A DNA stretch of 64,000 nt, taken from Corynebacterium yonathiae. GTDB taxonomy: Bacteria; Actinomycetota; Actinomycetes; Mycobacteriales; Mycobacteriaceae. The position numbers and the translations under genes were made by a program. A model generated the notes under the pieces. The model did no database searches. It was given only the letters and a program-made list of their open reading frames with translations, and was not told the DNA's origin. Shown piece by piece: positions 1 to 8,198 of the stretch. The DNA lies in NCBI RefSeq assembly GCF_022288805.1, contig NZ_JAKOPM010000004.1:84392-148391 (forward strand), in the 5' to 3' direction. The stretch's first letter is position 1. Each line of letters starts with the position of its first letter.

Positions 1-246
1 TCTGGTCACCCCGCGCCACGCGAGCAGGTCCACCTACGCGCCCGCGTAGACTCGCCCCTCCCGACCTCCCGCGGCCGGCCTACCATTGTGCCCGTGACCG
101 TAGACTTCCAGGCGGAGCCCGCCATTACGTCGCACTTACCTCACGGCAGCCATCGCATCGTATCGCTCGCCGGTACCAATGGCTTTTGCCTCATCTCCTC
201 CGAGCCGCCCGCCTTGGGTGAGGAGACCACCGTTTATCTGTATTAA
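1..246 (+). CDS. moeA: Molybdopterin molybdenumtransferase MoeA, C-terminal end (partial)
   Basis: The frame is open from the first base of the window to the TAA at 244-246, giving 81 residues; the start lies upstream. The end of the product (PHGSHRIVSLAGTNGFCLIS, then a VYLY tail) resembles the small C-terminal domain IV of MoeA, which inserts molybdenum into adenylylated molybdopterin. moaC starts 9 nt downstream and mobA follows, so this is the tail of a molybdenum-cofactor operon. A GGAG ribosome site for moaC sits directly after the stop codon. Only the last domain can be seen, so the MoeA call rests on this short match plus context; a related MoeA paralogue is possible. Confidence 0.75.
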   Translation, partial: SGHPAPREQVHLRARVDSPLPTSRGRPTIVPVTVDFQAEPAITSHLPHGSHRIVSLAGTNGFCLISSEPPALGEETTVYLY

Positions 247-255
247 GGAGCAACC

Positions 256-735
256 ATGAAATTTACCCACCTAAATTCTGACGGCGCCGCCTACATGGTC
301 GATGTCACCGAGAAGCAACCCACCGTGCGCACTGCCACGGCCGAGGGCGAAGTCGCCTGCTCCCCCGAGGTCATGACCGCTTTGCGCGACGGCACGGTAT
401 CCAAGGGAGACGTGCTCGCCGTAGCCCGCATCGCCGGCATTTCCGCCGCCAAGAAGGTCCCCGAGCTGCTTCCGTTGGCCCATACCATTGGCGTGCACGG
501 CTGCGCCGTGGAGCTCACGCTTGCCGACGACCACGTCTCCATCTCCGCCACCGTCCGCACCGCCGACCGCACTGGCGTGGAAATGGAAGCGCTTACGGCC
601 GTGAATGTTTCCGCGCTCGCCATCATCGACATGGTCAAGGGCGTGGACCGCTCCGCCTATATCCGCCGTTGCGGCATCGTGGCGAAATCCGGCGGCCGCT
701 CCGGGGACTGGTCCCGCACCCTGCCGGAGGCCTAA
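256..735 (+). CDS. moaC: Cyclic pyranopterin monophosphate synthase MoaC
   Basis: 159 residues, the normal length of the family. MoaC converts the MoaA product (3',8-cyclo-7,8-dihydro-GTP) to cyclic pyranopterin monophosphate, the first stable intermediate of molybdopterin synthesis, in the cytoplasm. Recognisable blocks are the N-terminal HLNSDGAAYMVDVTEK, KKVPELLPLAHTI near residue 70, the stretch GVEMEALTAVNVSALAIIDM near residues 103-122, and a basic C-terminal VAKSGGRSG. It starts at ATG 256 behind GGAG at 247-250. Its TAA overlaps the mobA ATG by one base (TAATG), so the two are translationally coupled. Confidence 0.96.
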   Translation: MKFTHLNSDGAAYMVDVTEKQPTVRTATAEGEVACSPEVMTALRDGTVSKGDVLAVARIAGISAAKKVPELLPLAHTIGVHGCAVELTLADDHVSISATVRTADRTGVEMEALTAVNVSALAIIDMVKGVDRSAYIRRCGIVAKSGGRSGDWSRTLPEA

Positions 736-1331
736 TGCTCGGCGCGATAATCCTCGCCGGTGGCCACGGCCGACGCATGGGCGGCACAGATAAAGCCTCT
801 CTTTCCGCCCACGGAACACGTTTTATAGACCGCCTGCTCGCCCAGCTCCCCTACGGCACCCCGGCCGTGGCCGTCTCACCGCATTATCTCGGCCTACCCC
901 AGGTGTGCGAGTCCCCGCTCTACGGTGGTCCCGTCGCTGGCATCGCGGCCGGCGCACAAGCGTTATCCCACTGCACCGAACTTGCCCTCTTCGCCGTGGA
1001 TGCCCCCGATTCGCCGCTACTGCTTCCCCGTCTGCGCTCGACCCTCGCCTCCTCCACGGCCGATGCCGTACTCACCCGCGCCGCCGACGGCTACCTCCAG
1101 CCGCTGTGTTCCCTCTGGCACGCCCCCGCGCTCCACACTCAGCTCGAATCCCTTCCTACGGCTAGGAACGTCTCCGTCCGCCGCCTCATCCGCGGTGTGA
1201 ATTTTGTCGAGGTCCCTGGCACCGGCGCCGAACGCGACTACGACACACACGCGGAATTGCGCGAGCTCCCCCTGCTCTGCTTCCCGGACCCTGCCCTCCC
1301 CCTTCGCGCTCACCGCAGCTCGCTGAACTAG
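735..1331 (+). CDS. mobA: Molybdenum cofactor guanylyltransferase MobA-like NTP transferase
   Basis: 198 residues from ATG 735, which overlaps the moaC stop. The N-terminus carries the nucleotidyltransferase signature LAGGHGRRMGGTDKA, in which the glycine-rich loop binds GTP and the lysine follows. MobA links GMP to molybdopterin to give the dinucleotide cofactor used by nitrate-reductase-type enzymes. A longer frame exists upstream (to 669) but lies inside moaC, and only the 735 start gives the usual MobA N-terminus. The last residues (LPLRAHRSSLN) are encoded by the first arm of the tandem hairpin repeat beginning at 1300, so the C-terminus has probably been extended by that element. Confidence 0.9.
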   Translation: MLGAIILAGGHGRRMGGTDKASLSAHGTRFIDRLLAQLPYGTPAVAVSPHYLGLPQVCESPLYGGPVAGIAAGAQALSHCTELALFAVDAPDSPLLLPRLRSTLASSTADAVLTRAADGYLQPLCSLWHAPALHTQLESLPTARNVSVRRLIRGVNFVEVPGTGAERDYDTHAELRELPLLCFPDPALPLRAHRSSLN

Positions 1332-1526
1332 GCCACGGCACCGCACTGGTGAGCGGCAAGGGTAAGGGTCTTCTTCCCACCACCCTTCGCGCTCACTAGC
1401 AGCCGCGGGTAGCACGAAATCACCGTCCCGGTGAGCGCGAAGGGGAAGCTGCAGAACTACCCCGCTCTTCGCGATCACCGTGAAGCCGCGGATTTATGAA
1501 ACTTGTTTCATGGTGAGCGCGAAGGG
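1300..1526. repeat. Three tandem hairpin units, ~62 bp each, 82-83 bp period
   Basis: Each unit starts with CCCTTCGCGCTCACC or a close variant and ends with its inverted copy GGTGAGCGCGAAGGG. The arms are at 1300-1314/1348-1362, 1383-1397/1430-1444 and 1465-1479/1512-1526. Loops are 32-33 nt and the units are separated by 20 nt. Units 2 and 3 also share AGCCGCGG in the loop, and unit 3 contains a second perfect 7-bp hairpin (ATGAAAC/GTTTCAT, 1496-1511). The array fills the gap between the convergent mobA and nitrite reductase genes and could stop transcription from both sides, but it lacks clear T-runs. I noticed no further copy in the window. Confidence 0.85.
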
Positions 1527-1545
1527 TGTATCGAGCGAGGCTGGC

Positions 1546-2913
1546 CTACTCCGTAACGATGAACTTTCCGTGCTGCCCCTTCTCCGCGTTTGTCATGATG
1601 TGATTCACAAAGGAATAAGTGCCCGGCTCGTTGAAGGTCATTTCGACGAATCCGCCTTGCGCTGGAAGCAGGTCAAGCGCTTGCGAACCAGTGGAGTCCT
1701 CATTCTTGATGAGGTAAGCGCCTTCCTTGTAGGCGGTATCGAATTGTTCGCCCACAACGTGGAAGCTCAGCGGCTGGTCGGGGCCTAGATTGGTCAGCCA
1801 CAGGCGAACAGTATCGCCCACCTTGGCCTTGATGGGTTCTGCATCGTACTGGCCGGGATAATAGTTAAAGGCCATGAGGTCGAAGCGGCCGTCGGCTACG
1901 CGCTGGGCATCGGCACCAGTGTTTTCCTCACCGAGGAAGACGTCGGTAGCCATGAAGTTATACTCCGCGTCTACGGGCTTCAGGTTCGGCGGATCGATGA
2001 TGACGTTGCCGGCCATGCCGTTAGCGATGTGGAGGGACATGGGCATCGTGGAACAGTGATACATCCAGATGCCGGAGCGATGCGCGGTGAATTTGTAGGT
2101 CAATTCCTCGCCCGGCTGGATGGATTTCATGGTCTTATCTGGGTTGACCTCGCCGGCGTGGAAGTCAATGGAGTGGGCCATGGAGCCCTCGTTCTTGATG
2201 GTGATTTCGAACTTATCGCCCACTTTTCCGCGCAGGGTCGGGCCTGGGGCTTGGCCGTTGAAAAGCCACCGCATCTGTTTGATTCCTGGGGCGACCTCTA
2301 CGACCTTCTCGGTCATCGTCCAGGTCTCTTTGTGCGTCTTCGTTTCGGCGGCAGGCTGCAAGGTGGCGTCAAAGGCGGAAAAGCCTTCGCGCTGGGTGCC
2401 GAGTTCAGCGGCGGTAGGCACGTCCACGTGGGGGTTGCTTGCAGAAGCCACCGTGTGGTCATGCCCTGCAGCGGCGCCATCTCCGACGTTGACCTTAAAA
2501 GTCATGCCCTGCATCTTGTGGCCGGCGATGGTGCAATAACCTTCCGCGGAGGAATCGATGACGCCGGCATCGAGTTGAACTGTCTCGCCGGGATCGACGC
2601 GGCCGGTTTCGGCATCACCGATCTTTAGGTCATGGACTTGGTCACCCGAGTTGGTGAAGTTGACCACCAGATGGGTTCCAGGGTCGATATCGATAGACGA
2701 GGGCGTAAAGGCCATGCCATCCACACCAACGTCAATGGTCTGCGTTTCACCAGAGGCTACAGGCGTAGCGGACTGAGAGCTCTTGCCGGTGGAATTGACC
2801 ACCGCGAGTGCGATAACTGCCGCTAACGCGATACCGATGAGTAGCCACGAAGCCCAAGATGAGTCCTTGGAGGCGGGCTTGTCCGCGGGTTGTGAGGAAG
2901 AAACGCTCAGCAT
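1546..2913 (-). CDS. nirK: NirK/AniA-type copper nitrite reductase with extra N-terminal cupredoxin domain
   Basis: 455 residues with an N-terminal membrane anchor (about residues 20-40), so the protein acts outside the membrane. Residues about 55-145 form a separate cupredoxin domain with a type-1 copper set (H94, C127, H132, M137). Two further cupredoxin domains form the CuNIR core: H247, D250 and H252 in MAHSIDFH, then H286, C287, H295 and M300 in MYHCSTMPMSLHIANGM, with later histidines in LSFHVVGEQFD and SFVNHIMT that fit the remaining active-site positions. The spacing matches NO-forming nitrite reductases, which reduce nitrite to NO. The gene directly abuts 2914-4092 and ends the operon. 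The alternative is a multicopper oxidase of other specificity; the conserved Asp/His pair favours nitrite. Confidence 0.8.
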   Translation of the reverse strand: MLSVSSSQPADKPASKDSSWASWLLIGIALAAVIALAVVNSTGKSSQSATPVASGETQTIDVGVDGMAFTPSSIDIDPGTHLVVNFTNSGDQVHDLKIGDAETGRVDPGETVQLDAGVIDSSAEGYCTIAGHKMQGMTFKVNVGDGAAAGHDHTVASASNPHVDVPTAAELGTQREGFSAFDATLQPAAETKTHKETWTMTEKVVEVAPGIKQMRWLFNGQAPGPTLRGKVGDKFEITIKNEGSMAHSIDFHAGEVNPDKTMKSIQPGEELTYKFTAHRSGIWMYHCSTMPMSLHIANGMAGNVIIDPPNLKPVDAEYNFMATDVFLGEENTGADAQRVADGRFDLMAFNYYPGQYDAEPIKAKVGDTVRLWLTNLGPDQPLSFHVVGEQFDTAYKEGAYLIKNEDSTGSQALDLLPAQGGFVEMTFNEPGTYSFVNHIMTNAEKGQHGKFIVTE

Positions 2914-4092
2914 TTAGTTCTCCAGTCTTTTCTGTAAGTAAAGGGCTCGGCCAACGGCGAAGATATTGGCGGCAAGACCTATCCCCATCATGATAAGCCC
3001 GGCCGCAATAGCATCCAGCAAGCTAAGTAGTCCGCCCAGGTTGATGAGCAGCAGACGAGCGTAACCGGTGCGGTCCGCGGTATTGGGGCGCGCCCCGGTA
3101 AGTATGGGCAGCAGGTGGTGTAGGACACCGGTCACCAGCTGCAAAAGGCCAGCACCGAGGAAGGCGGGAAGCACAACCAAGGTGATGGTGCGCGGATAGG
3201 CTCCGACGGCTGCGGAGATGGCATCACCGGCGCACAACGCCAGCATCCACAGCAGGCCGGCGATGACGGCAACGGTGGCGGTGGTCAGCCGTGGTGAGCG
3301 CCCCATGACGGTAGCGAGTACCGGCTGGATGATGAGCAGGGCTGCCAAGACCACGAGCAGCTGGGCCACGCCTGCAGCTCGGGTGAGGCCTACCGCGTAT
3401 AGCGCCATCGCACAGCCCAGCCCCGCGCAGTGCACGATGAGCGCACGAATACACCGCGCACGAGCAGTGGGAGAAATCGCGGTGGCAGACAGCGTGGGAA
3501 GCAGCGTTACCACCGTGCCGATGACGGTAAGCCAGGCAAATCCCCAGACCATACCGCGCGAGTGGGCGCCGATGAGGAGGGAGTACTCGCCTACCCCATT
3601 GCCGCTGAGGATGACGAGTACTACGGAGACGATCATGAACACGCTAGCGGCGATATAAAAGGGCACAGTCACGGCAAAGGAACCAGACAGCGAACCGCGC
3701 AGGCGCCGCACCACGAACCACAGGTGCCAGGTGAGGGAGGCGATGATGAGGGTTGAGGCGACGTCGGCAAGCGGGCTCCAGTCATACCCTGCCCTATCTA
3801 TGAGCAGCAAAATAAGCCCAATCTGGACTAGGGCCACGCGACTGCCGACGCCCCGATAGTCCCCACCCGCAGTCCTAGTCAAGGCCTCGGTGAAGTGAGT
3901 GGAAAAGACGATGATCGCCGTAGTCAGCGCGCCAATTGTGAAGGGGTGGATGATATCCCACCACACCACGGGTGCGCCCAAGGAGCTAGCGATGAGCAGG
4001 CCGAGGCCAACTAGGATCCACCCTGCGATAAGGGCTGCGGTCAAGATATGCCAACGGCCACGTGCGGCCAGTGAAATGTCATGAATGCGCAC
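2914..4092 (-). CDS. Polytopic membrane protein of the nitrite reductase operon
   Basis: 392 residues with about eleven or twelve hydrophobic segments and several histidines at membrane borders (DIIHPFTIGALTT, GAHSRGMVWG, VLHHLLPILTGARP). The pattern of histidines in helices suggests a haem- or copper-binding membrane protein distantly like NnrS or haem-copper oxidase subunit I, but I cannot assign a family with certainty. It overlaps the upstream gene (4079-5158) by 14 nt and is followed immediately by the NirK-type gene, so the three are one transcription unit. A role in delivering electrons or copper to the nitrite reductase, or in NO tolerance, is an inference from position only. Confidence 0.7.
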   Translation of the reverse strand: MRIHDISLAARGRWHILTAALIAGWILVGLGLLIASSLGAPVVWWDIIHPFTIGALTTAIIVFSTHFTEALTRTAGGDYRGVGSRVALVQIGLILLLIDRAGYDWSPLADVASTLIIASLTWHLWFVVRRLRGSLSGSFAVTVPFYIAASVFMIVSVVLVILSGNGVGEYSLLIGAHSRGMVWGFAWLTVIGTVVTLLPTLSATAISPTARARCIRALIVHCAGLGCAMALYAVGLTRAAGVAQLLVVLAALLIIQPVLATVMGRSPRLTTATVAVIAGLLWMLALCAGDAISAAVGAYPRTITLVVLPAFLGAGLLQLVTGVLHHLLPILTGARPNTADRTGYARLLLINLGGLLSLLDAIAAGLIMMGIGLAANIFAVGRALYLQKRLEN

Positions 4093-5158
4093 GTCGCGCC
4101 TCCTTGCCGGTCAAGGTAATGCCGCAGGCGAGAAACACTATTACCGCACTAATAGTAACCACTCCGCCGCTTTGGAGCGCTGTGGTGTGCTGGGCACAAT
4201 CTGCAAGGACTCGCAGCGCAAGGCCACCATGCAAGAGCCCCACAGGTACGTAGAGCACTTTGTGGTACGGCAAGCGGCGGCAAATAACAGAGGTGACGAT
4301 GATGGGCGCGTGCGCGAAAATCATGGACATGACAAAGCCCAGGAAAATGGTGTGCACCGAGGCATCATAGACAAAGCCGGTAGCCTCGCCATAGATTAGC
4401 CACAAGTACCCGCCGAGCGCGAGCCAGGCGTAGCCGGCCAGCATGCATGCCGCCGAATAGCGCGGCAATCCTTGTGAGCGCACCAAGTTCTTGGCCACGT
4501 CCACCCGCGCGGTGGCCGCGGCGATAGCAATCAGCGCCAGCCCCATAGTGCGATAGCCCACCGCCGGGGAAAGCATATAGATAACGCTGACTGCCGCCAG
4601 CCCCAGCACTAAGAGGGTGAGATGATTTTCGGCGCGAGTGCCGGCCATGGTTACGCGCGCTAATTCCATGCGCTCGCCGATGATGGTGGCCACGGCATAA
4701 AGTGCGCACAGCGGCATCGCTGTAGCAAACCCCGGCCCCATGGCCCAGAGGGCGGCGGCGACTACTCCCCCAATGACGCCGACTGTCTGCACCAGAATCG
4801 CGAGGCTAGCCTGGCGACGGTAGATAGTGGCATAGATGCAGCCAAGGACAAGGAATCCGGCGGCAAAGAACATGGCTGCGACCCCACGCGGTAGGCCGGC
4901 GAGAATGCTGAGCACGCCAACGACGTGACACACAGGCCCCGCCCAGGCCCACGTGGTGCGCACGGCGACGACGCGTTCGAGGCCGATGGCTCCGCCTAAG
5001 AAGCCGAAGACCATAAGCGGGCCGTGGTCGGCAGCAAAGGATGCTCCCGGGGTAGCGTTCAGCCCCAGGAGGGAGGCGCCCGCACCCAGCCCAACCAGCA
5101 GGGATAGCCCTGCACAGGCGAGAAAGATAAGGCGATGCGCCACGCTATTATTTTGCAC
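4079..5158 (-). CDS. NnrS-like polytopic membrane protein, first gene of nitrite reductase operon
   Basis: 359 residues, about eleven or twelve hydrophobic helices and almost no soluble domain. The start is GTG at 5158. The motifs ADHGPLMVFGFLGGAIGLER near the N-terminus and VHTIFLGFVMSMIFAHAPI near residue 280 place single histidines at the start of helices, as in NnrS-family proteins, which are linked to NO stress in other bacteria. It is the promoter-proximal gene of the three-gene minus-strand operon ending in the nitrite reductase. Identification as NnrS-like rests on topology and histidine pattern and is tentative. Confidence 0.65.
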   Translation of the reverse strand: MQNNSVAHRLIFLACAGLSLLVGLGAGASLLGLNATPGASFAADHGPLMVFGFLGGAIGLERVVAVRTTWAWAGPVCHVVGVLSILAGLPRGVAAMFFAAGFLVLGCIYATIYRRQASLAILVQTVGVIGGVVAAALWAMGPGFATAMPLCALYAVATIIGERMELARVTMAGTRAENHLTLLVLGLAAVSVIYMLSPAVGYRTMGLALIAIAAATARVDVAKNLVRSQGLPRYSAACMLAGYAWLALGGYLWLIYGEATGFVYDASVHTIFLGFVMSMIFAHAPIIVTSVICRRLPYHKVLYVPVGLLHGGLALRVLADCAQHTTALQSGGVVTISAVIVFLACGITLTGKEARRAHS

Positions 5159-5224
5159 GAGTTTTATCGTACTAATATTGGGGTCAGAGCGAAACTCGCA
5201 CCCCAGTAGAAAGGACTACTAGCC
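5159..5224. promoter_or_regulatory. Divergent promoter region, nitrite reductase operon / DUF2249 gene
   Basis: These 66 bp separate the GTG of the minus-strand operon from the ATG at 5225 and must contain both promoters. An A+T-rich core (TACTAATATTG, about 5169-5179) stands out and includes a TAATAT that could serve as the -10 of the DUF2249 gene. GAAAGGAC at 5208-5215 is the likely ribosome site for 5225. I see no clean FNR-type palindrome. Shared control of both directions is an inference from the arrangement. Confidence 0.45.
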
Positions 5225-5485
5225 ATGCAGCTGCCCATCTCCGACGCCAATAAGCCGCATTCCATCCCCACCCTCAACGCCTCCGAAATTCCGCACGCCG
5301 TTCGCCACGGTGCCATCCATGGCGCGCTAGGCACCCTAAATGTAGGCGAATCAATGCTCCTCATCGCCCCGCATAACCCGGTTCCGCTGCTCAAAGAGGT
5401 CGAGTCCCGCGCGGAGAAGTTCGAGCTTGAATACCTCAAGGAAGAAGAAAACGACTTCCACATCAAATTCACCCGCGTGAGCTAA
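5225..5485 (+). CDS. DUF2249 small protein
   Basis: 86 residues. The stretch GALGTLNVGESMLLIAPHNP followed by a C-terminal EENDFHIKFTRVS is typical of DUF2249, a TusA/SirA-like alpha-beta fold of unknown biochemical role. Members are often found beside nitrite, nitric oxide and molybdenum genes, as here, where the gene is divergent from the nitrite reductase operon and upstream of modA. It starts at ATG 5225. No cysteine is present, so a TusA-type persulfide role is unlikely. Confidence 0.8.
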   Translation: MQLPISDANKPHSIPTLNASEIPHAVRHGAIHGALGTLNVGESMLLIAPHNPVPLLKEVESRAEKFELEYLKEEENDFHIKFTRVS

Positions 5486-5560
5486 TCCTTTGCTCAGCGG
5501 AGGGCTATTCTAGGTAGGTCATACTCACCGCCGAAGAAGCCGAAAAGGACCTCTCCGCAG

Positions 5561-6325
5561 ATGCAAAAACGCGTCACCGTACTCCTCGTTGCCTTGGGAA
5601 TTGCTCTTTCAGCCTGCGCTCCACAAACGTCAGTAACCTCGCCGCAGGATGCGACGGATCCCACGCTCAATGTACTGGCGGCCTCATCTACCCGCGTCAT
5701 CAATGAGGAACTTACCCAGCGCGCCGGCCAGCTCGAATCCCCGGTGATTTTGAGCTTTGAAAATGGCGGCTCTTCCGATCTGGTAAGTAAGCTGGGTGAA
5801 GGCGCCCCGGCCGATCTGCTCCTCACGGCTTCCAAGAAGACCATGGATAAGGCGGTCCAGGATGGCACCGTCACCACACCTGAGGTGCTCGCCACCAATG
5901 TCATGGTCATGGTGGTTCCCAAGGGAAATCCGGCGGGAATCCATTCCGTGCACGATCTCTCCCACTCCCATCACTTCGTACTCTGCGATCCGCAGGTTCC
6001 CTGCGGTGATATTTCCTCCCAAATCATCGATGACCAGCAATTGGACGTGCACCCCTCCTCCCAGGAGCGCCAGGTGGCAGACGTTTTAGGAAAGGTGGCC
6101 TCGGGCGAAGCCGATGCTGGATGGGTCTACTCCACCGATGCCGCCGCGGCCGGTAATGACGTTGAGGTGATTGATATTCCAGGAGCGGAGAAATTCTCTA
6201 ATCAGATCTTGGGCGCCGTTGCCACGGACGCCTCTCATCCCGACCAGGCCCGCGCGGTGCTCGAGGTATTGGGCAGCGACTTTAATTCCACCTGGCGCGA
6301 CCTCGGCTTTACCCCAGCGGAGTAG
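5561..6325 (+). CDS. modA: Molybdate ABC transporter substrate-binding lipoprotein ModA
   Basis: 254 residues. The N-terminal signal ends in the lipobox LSAC, so the mature protein is anchored to the outer face of the membrane through cysteine 20. The rest is a periplasmic-binding-protein type II fold with the ModA-like segments NVLAASSTRVINEEL, SFENGGSSDLVSKLGEGAPA and ATNVMVMVVPKGNP. It binds molybdate (or tungstate) for uptake. The transporter gene starts 3 nt after its stop. The partner ModBC and the neighbouring Moco genes support molybdate as the ligand. Confidence 0.92.
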   Translation: MQKRVTVLLVALGIALSACAPQTSVTSPQDATDPTLNVLAASSTRVINEELTQRAGQLESPVILSFENGGSSDLVSKLGEGAPADLLLTASKKTMDKAVQDGTVTTPEVLATNVMVMVVPKGNPAGIHSVHDLSHSHHFVLCDPQVPCGDISSQIIDDQQLDVHPSSQERQVADVLGKVASGEADAGWVYSTDAAAAGNDVEVIDIPGAEKFSNQILGAVATDASHPDQARAVLEVLGSDFNSTWRDLGFTPAE

Positions 6326-6328
6326 TCT

Positions 6329-8161
6329 ATGTCCGCCCCTCAGCCCGTCCGCCCCAAGTCCCCGCTGCTCATCGGCCTCATTGGCATCATTGCGGTGGCT
6401 ATCATCATCGTTCCCGTGGCAGCTCTCGGGCTGCGGGTGCCGTGGGCGCGCATCGGCGATTACCTTGCACGCGACGAGATTCGAGACATGCTGCTCATCT
6501 CCGTGGCGGCGGCTTTCCAATCCATGGTGCTCGCGGTCGTATTGGGCTTAGGGCTGGCAGTGTGGGTCCAGCAGCTCGGCCGCGGCAGCGCCATTATTCG
6601 CCTCTTGGTCTACCTCCCGTTGGCCATGCCACCGGTGGTGGGCGGCTTGGCCCTTACCGCAGCCTTTGGCCGCAAGGGGTATCTGGCCCCGCTTCTCGAC
6701 GCCCTGGGGATCCATCTCTCCTTCGCTTTCCCCGGAGTCGTGGTGGCGCAGACCTTCGTGGCGCTACCCTTTGTGGTGGTAGCGGTCGATTCGGCGCTGC
6801 GCCAACTAGACCAGGAAATCCTCGCTTCTGCACGGGGCGTGGGCTTGGGGCGTTGGGAGATACTCGGAAAAGTAACCCTTCCTTCGATCGCGCCGGCTGT
6901 GGCTACTGGCGCGGGGTTGGCCTTCGCGCGCTCGTTGGGCGAATTTGGCACGACGCTGACCTTTGCCGGGTCTCAACCTGGGGTTACCCGCACGATGCCG
7001 CTGGGCATCTACTTAGAGCGCGAGGTCGACGCGGACGGCGCCTACGTGCTCTCCGCCCTGCTTATCGGGCTGGCGTTGGTCTGCCTGGCGCTGGCGGGCT
7101 TGCCGGCCCTGCGCAGGCGGCGCTACCAGCCGCGGGCAAGGCAGTTGCATTCCATGGACGTGGATAAGCTCCGCGAGCTCACCCAACCGAAGAATGCACA
7201 GGCGCTTTCGGTTACGGTCGATGGCGTGCGCACGGCATTGTCCCCGGGCGCGATTACGGCTGTGGTGGGACCGAACGGCTCCGGCAAGACCACACTTATG
7301 GGGCGCATTGCCGGGCGCCTTTGCGGCGGTGAGGTTTCTCCAGGGGGAACCGATATCGTCTTACTCACCCAGCGACCGGGCTTGCCGCCGCGCTCGACGG
7401 CCCAGCAAGCGGTCGCCATGGTTACCCGCGATACTGACCGTGCGCAGGAGCTTCTCGCGGCAGCAGGATTGCGCGAGCTTGCCGACGTCCCAGTAACAGC
7501 CCTCTCCGGCGGCCAAGCCGCCCACGTGGCCCTGGTGCGCGCGCTAGCCGCCCGGCCGGCCGTTCTCATACTCGACGAGCCCCTTGCCGCAGTTGATGTG
7601 AGATCAGCCGAAAGGTGGCGCCATTTTCTGCACGCGGCCCGCAAGGATCGGACCACCCTGCTCGTTACGCATAATGCACTCGATATTGCGAATCTGGCGC
7701 AGGACATGCTGGTCATGGAATCCGGCCGAGTGCGAGCACACGGCGCTACCGCGCGGCTGCTTGATGCCCCTCCAACTGGCTTCGTTGCGGCACTAGCGGG
7801 GCTTAACCGCCTCGAAGGAACAGTAACCGCCAAAGGCTCTTCCACTGTAGAGGTCGCCTGCGGAGATATTGCTATTCTGGCAACACCAGAGCACGCGCCT
7901 GTTCGGCCCGAACAAAAAGTGGCGGTGACATTCGATCCGCATGCGGCGACAATCGGCACTGCGCCGGAAGCCTGCAACCAGTGGTCCGTGCGAGTCCTAG
8001 CCGTCGAGGCCACCAGCCTCTCAGCAGCACAGCTGCGCTTGGGCCTGGGCGGCCACGAGGTCACCGTACCGGTAGACCGCGAATCAGCTTTAGGTATTGC
8101 GGTAGGTAGCACCGTATCCTTAGCAGTATCTCAAGCAAACGTTTTTGTCCACCCCAAATAA
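6329..8161 (+). CDS. modBC: ModB-ModC fusion: molybdate transporter permease plus ATPase
   Basis: 610 residues combining two proteins that are normally separate. Residues about 1-260 are a ModB-type permease with six hydrophobic helices and the ATPase-contact loop SARGVGLGRWEILGKVTLPS. Residues about 290-475 are a complete ABC ATPase with Walker A GPNGSGKTTLMG, Q-loop LLTQRPGLPP, signature LSGGQ, Walker B LILDEPLAAVD and H-loop VTHNALD. The C-terminus resembles the molybdate-sensing TOBE/Mop fold. A homodimer would provide two permease and two ATPase subunits. The reading frame is continuous, with no stop or frameshift at the junction. Confidence 0.92.
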   Translation: MSAPQPVRPKSPLLIGLIGIIAVAIIIVPVAALGLRVPWARIGDYLARDEIRDMLLISVAAAFQSMVLAVVLGLGLAVWVQQLGRGSAIIRLLVYLPLAMPPVVGGLALTAAFGRKGYLAPLLDALGIHLSFAFPGVVVAQTFVALPFVVVAVDSALRQLDQEILASARGVGLGRWEILGKVTLPSIAPAVATGAGLAFARSLGEFGTTLTFAGSQPGVTRTMPLGIYLEREVDADGAYVLSALLIGLALVCLALAGLPALRRRRYQPRARQLHSMDVDKLRELTQPKNAQALSVTVDGVRTALSPGAITAVVGPNGSGKTTLMGRIAGRLCGGEVSPGGTDIVLLTQRPGLPPRSTAQQAVAMVTRDTDRAQELLAAAGLRELADVPVTALSGGQAAHVALVRALAARPAVLILDEPLAAVDVRSAERWRHFLHAARKDRTTLLVTHNALDIANLAQDMLVMESGRVRAHGATARLLDAPPTGFVAALAGLNRLEGTVTAKGSSTVEVACGDIAILATPEHAPVRPEQKVAVTFDPHAATIGTAPEACNQWSVRVLAVEATSLSAAQLRLGLGGHEVTVPVDRESALGIAVGSTVSLAVSQANVFVHPK

Positions 8162-8198
8162 AATCTCTGTTATGCAGACTCCAAGGCGGATTTCTACC

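Noticed and set aside
1300..1526. CRISPR-like array
   Set aside because: Spacing is regular, but the repeat arms alternate in orientation, there are only three units, the loops differ from one another partly by simple divergence, and no cas gene is in the window.
2029..2628. Plus-strand reading frame of 199 codons inside the nitrite reductase gene
   Set aside because: It is antisense to a clearly coding gene with complete copper motifs and has no domain of its own.
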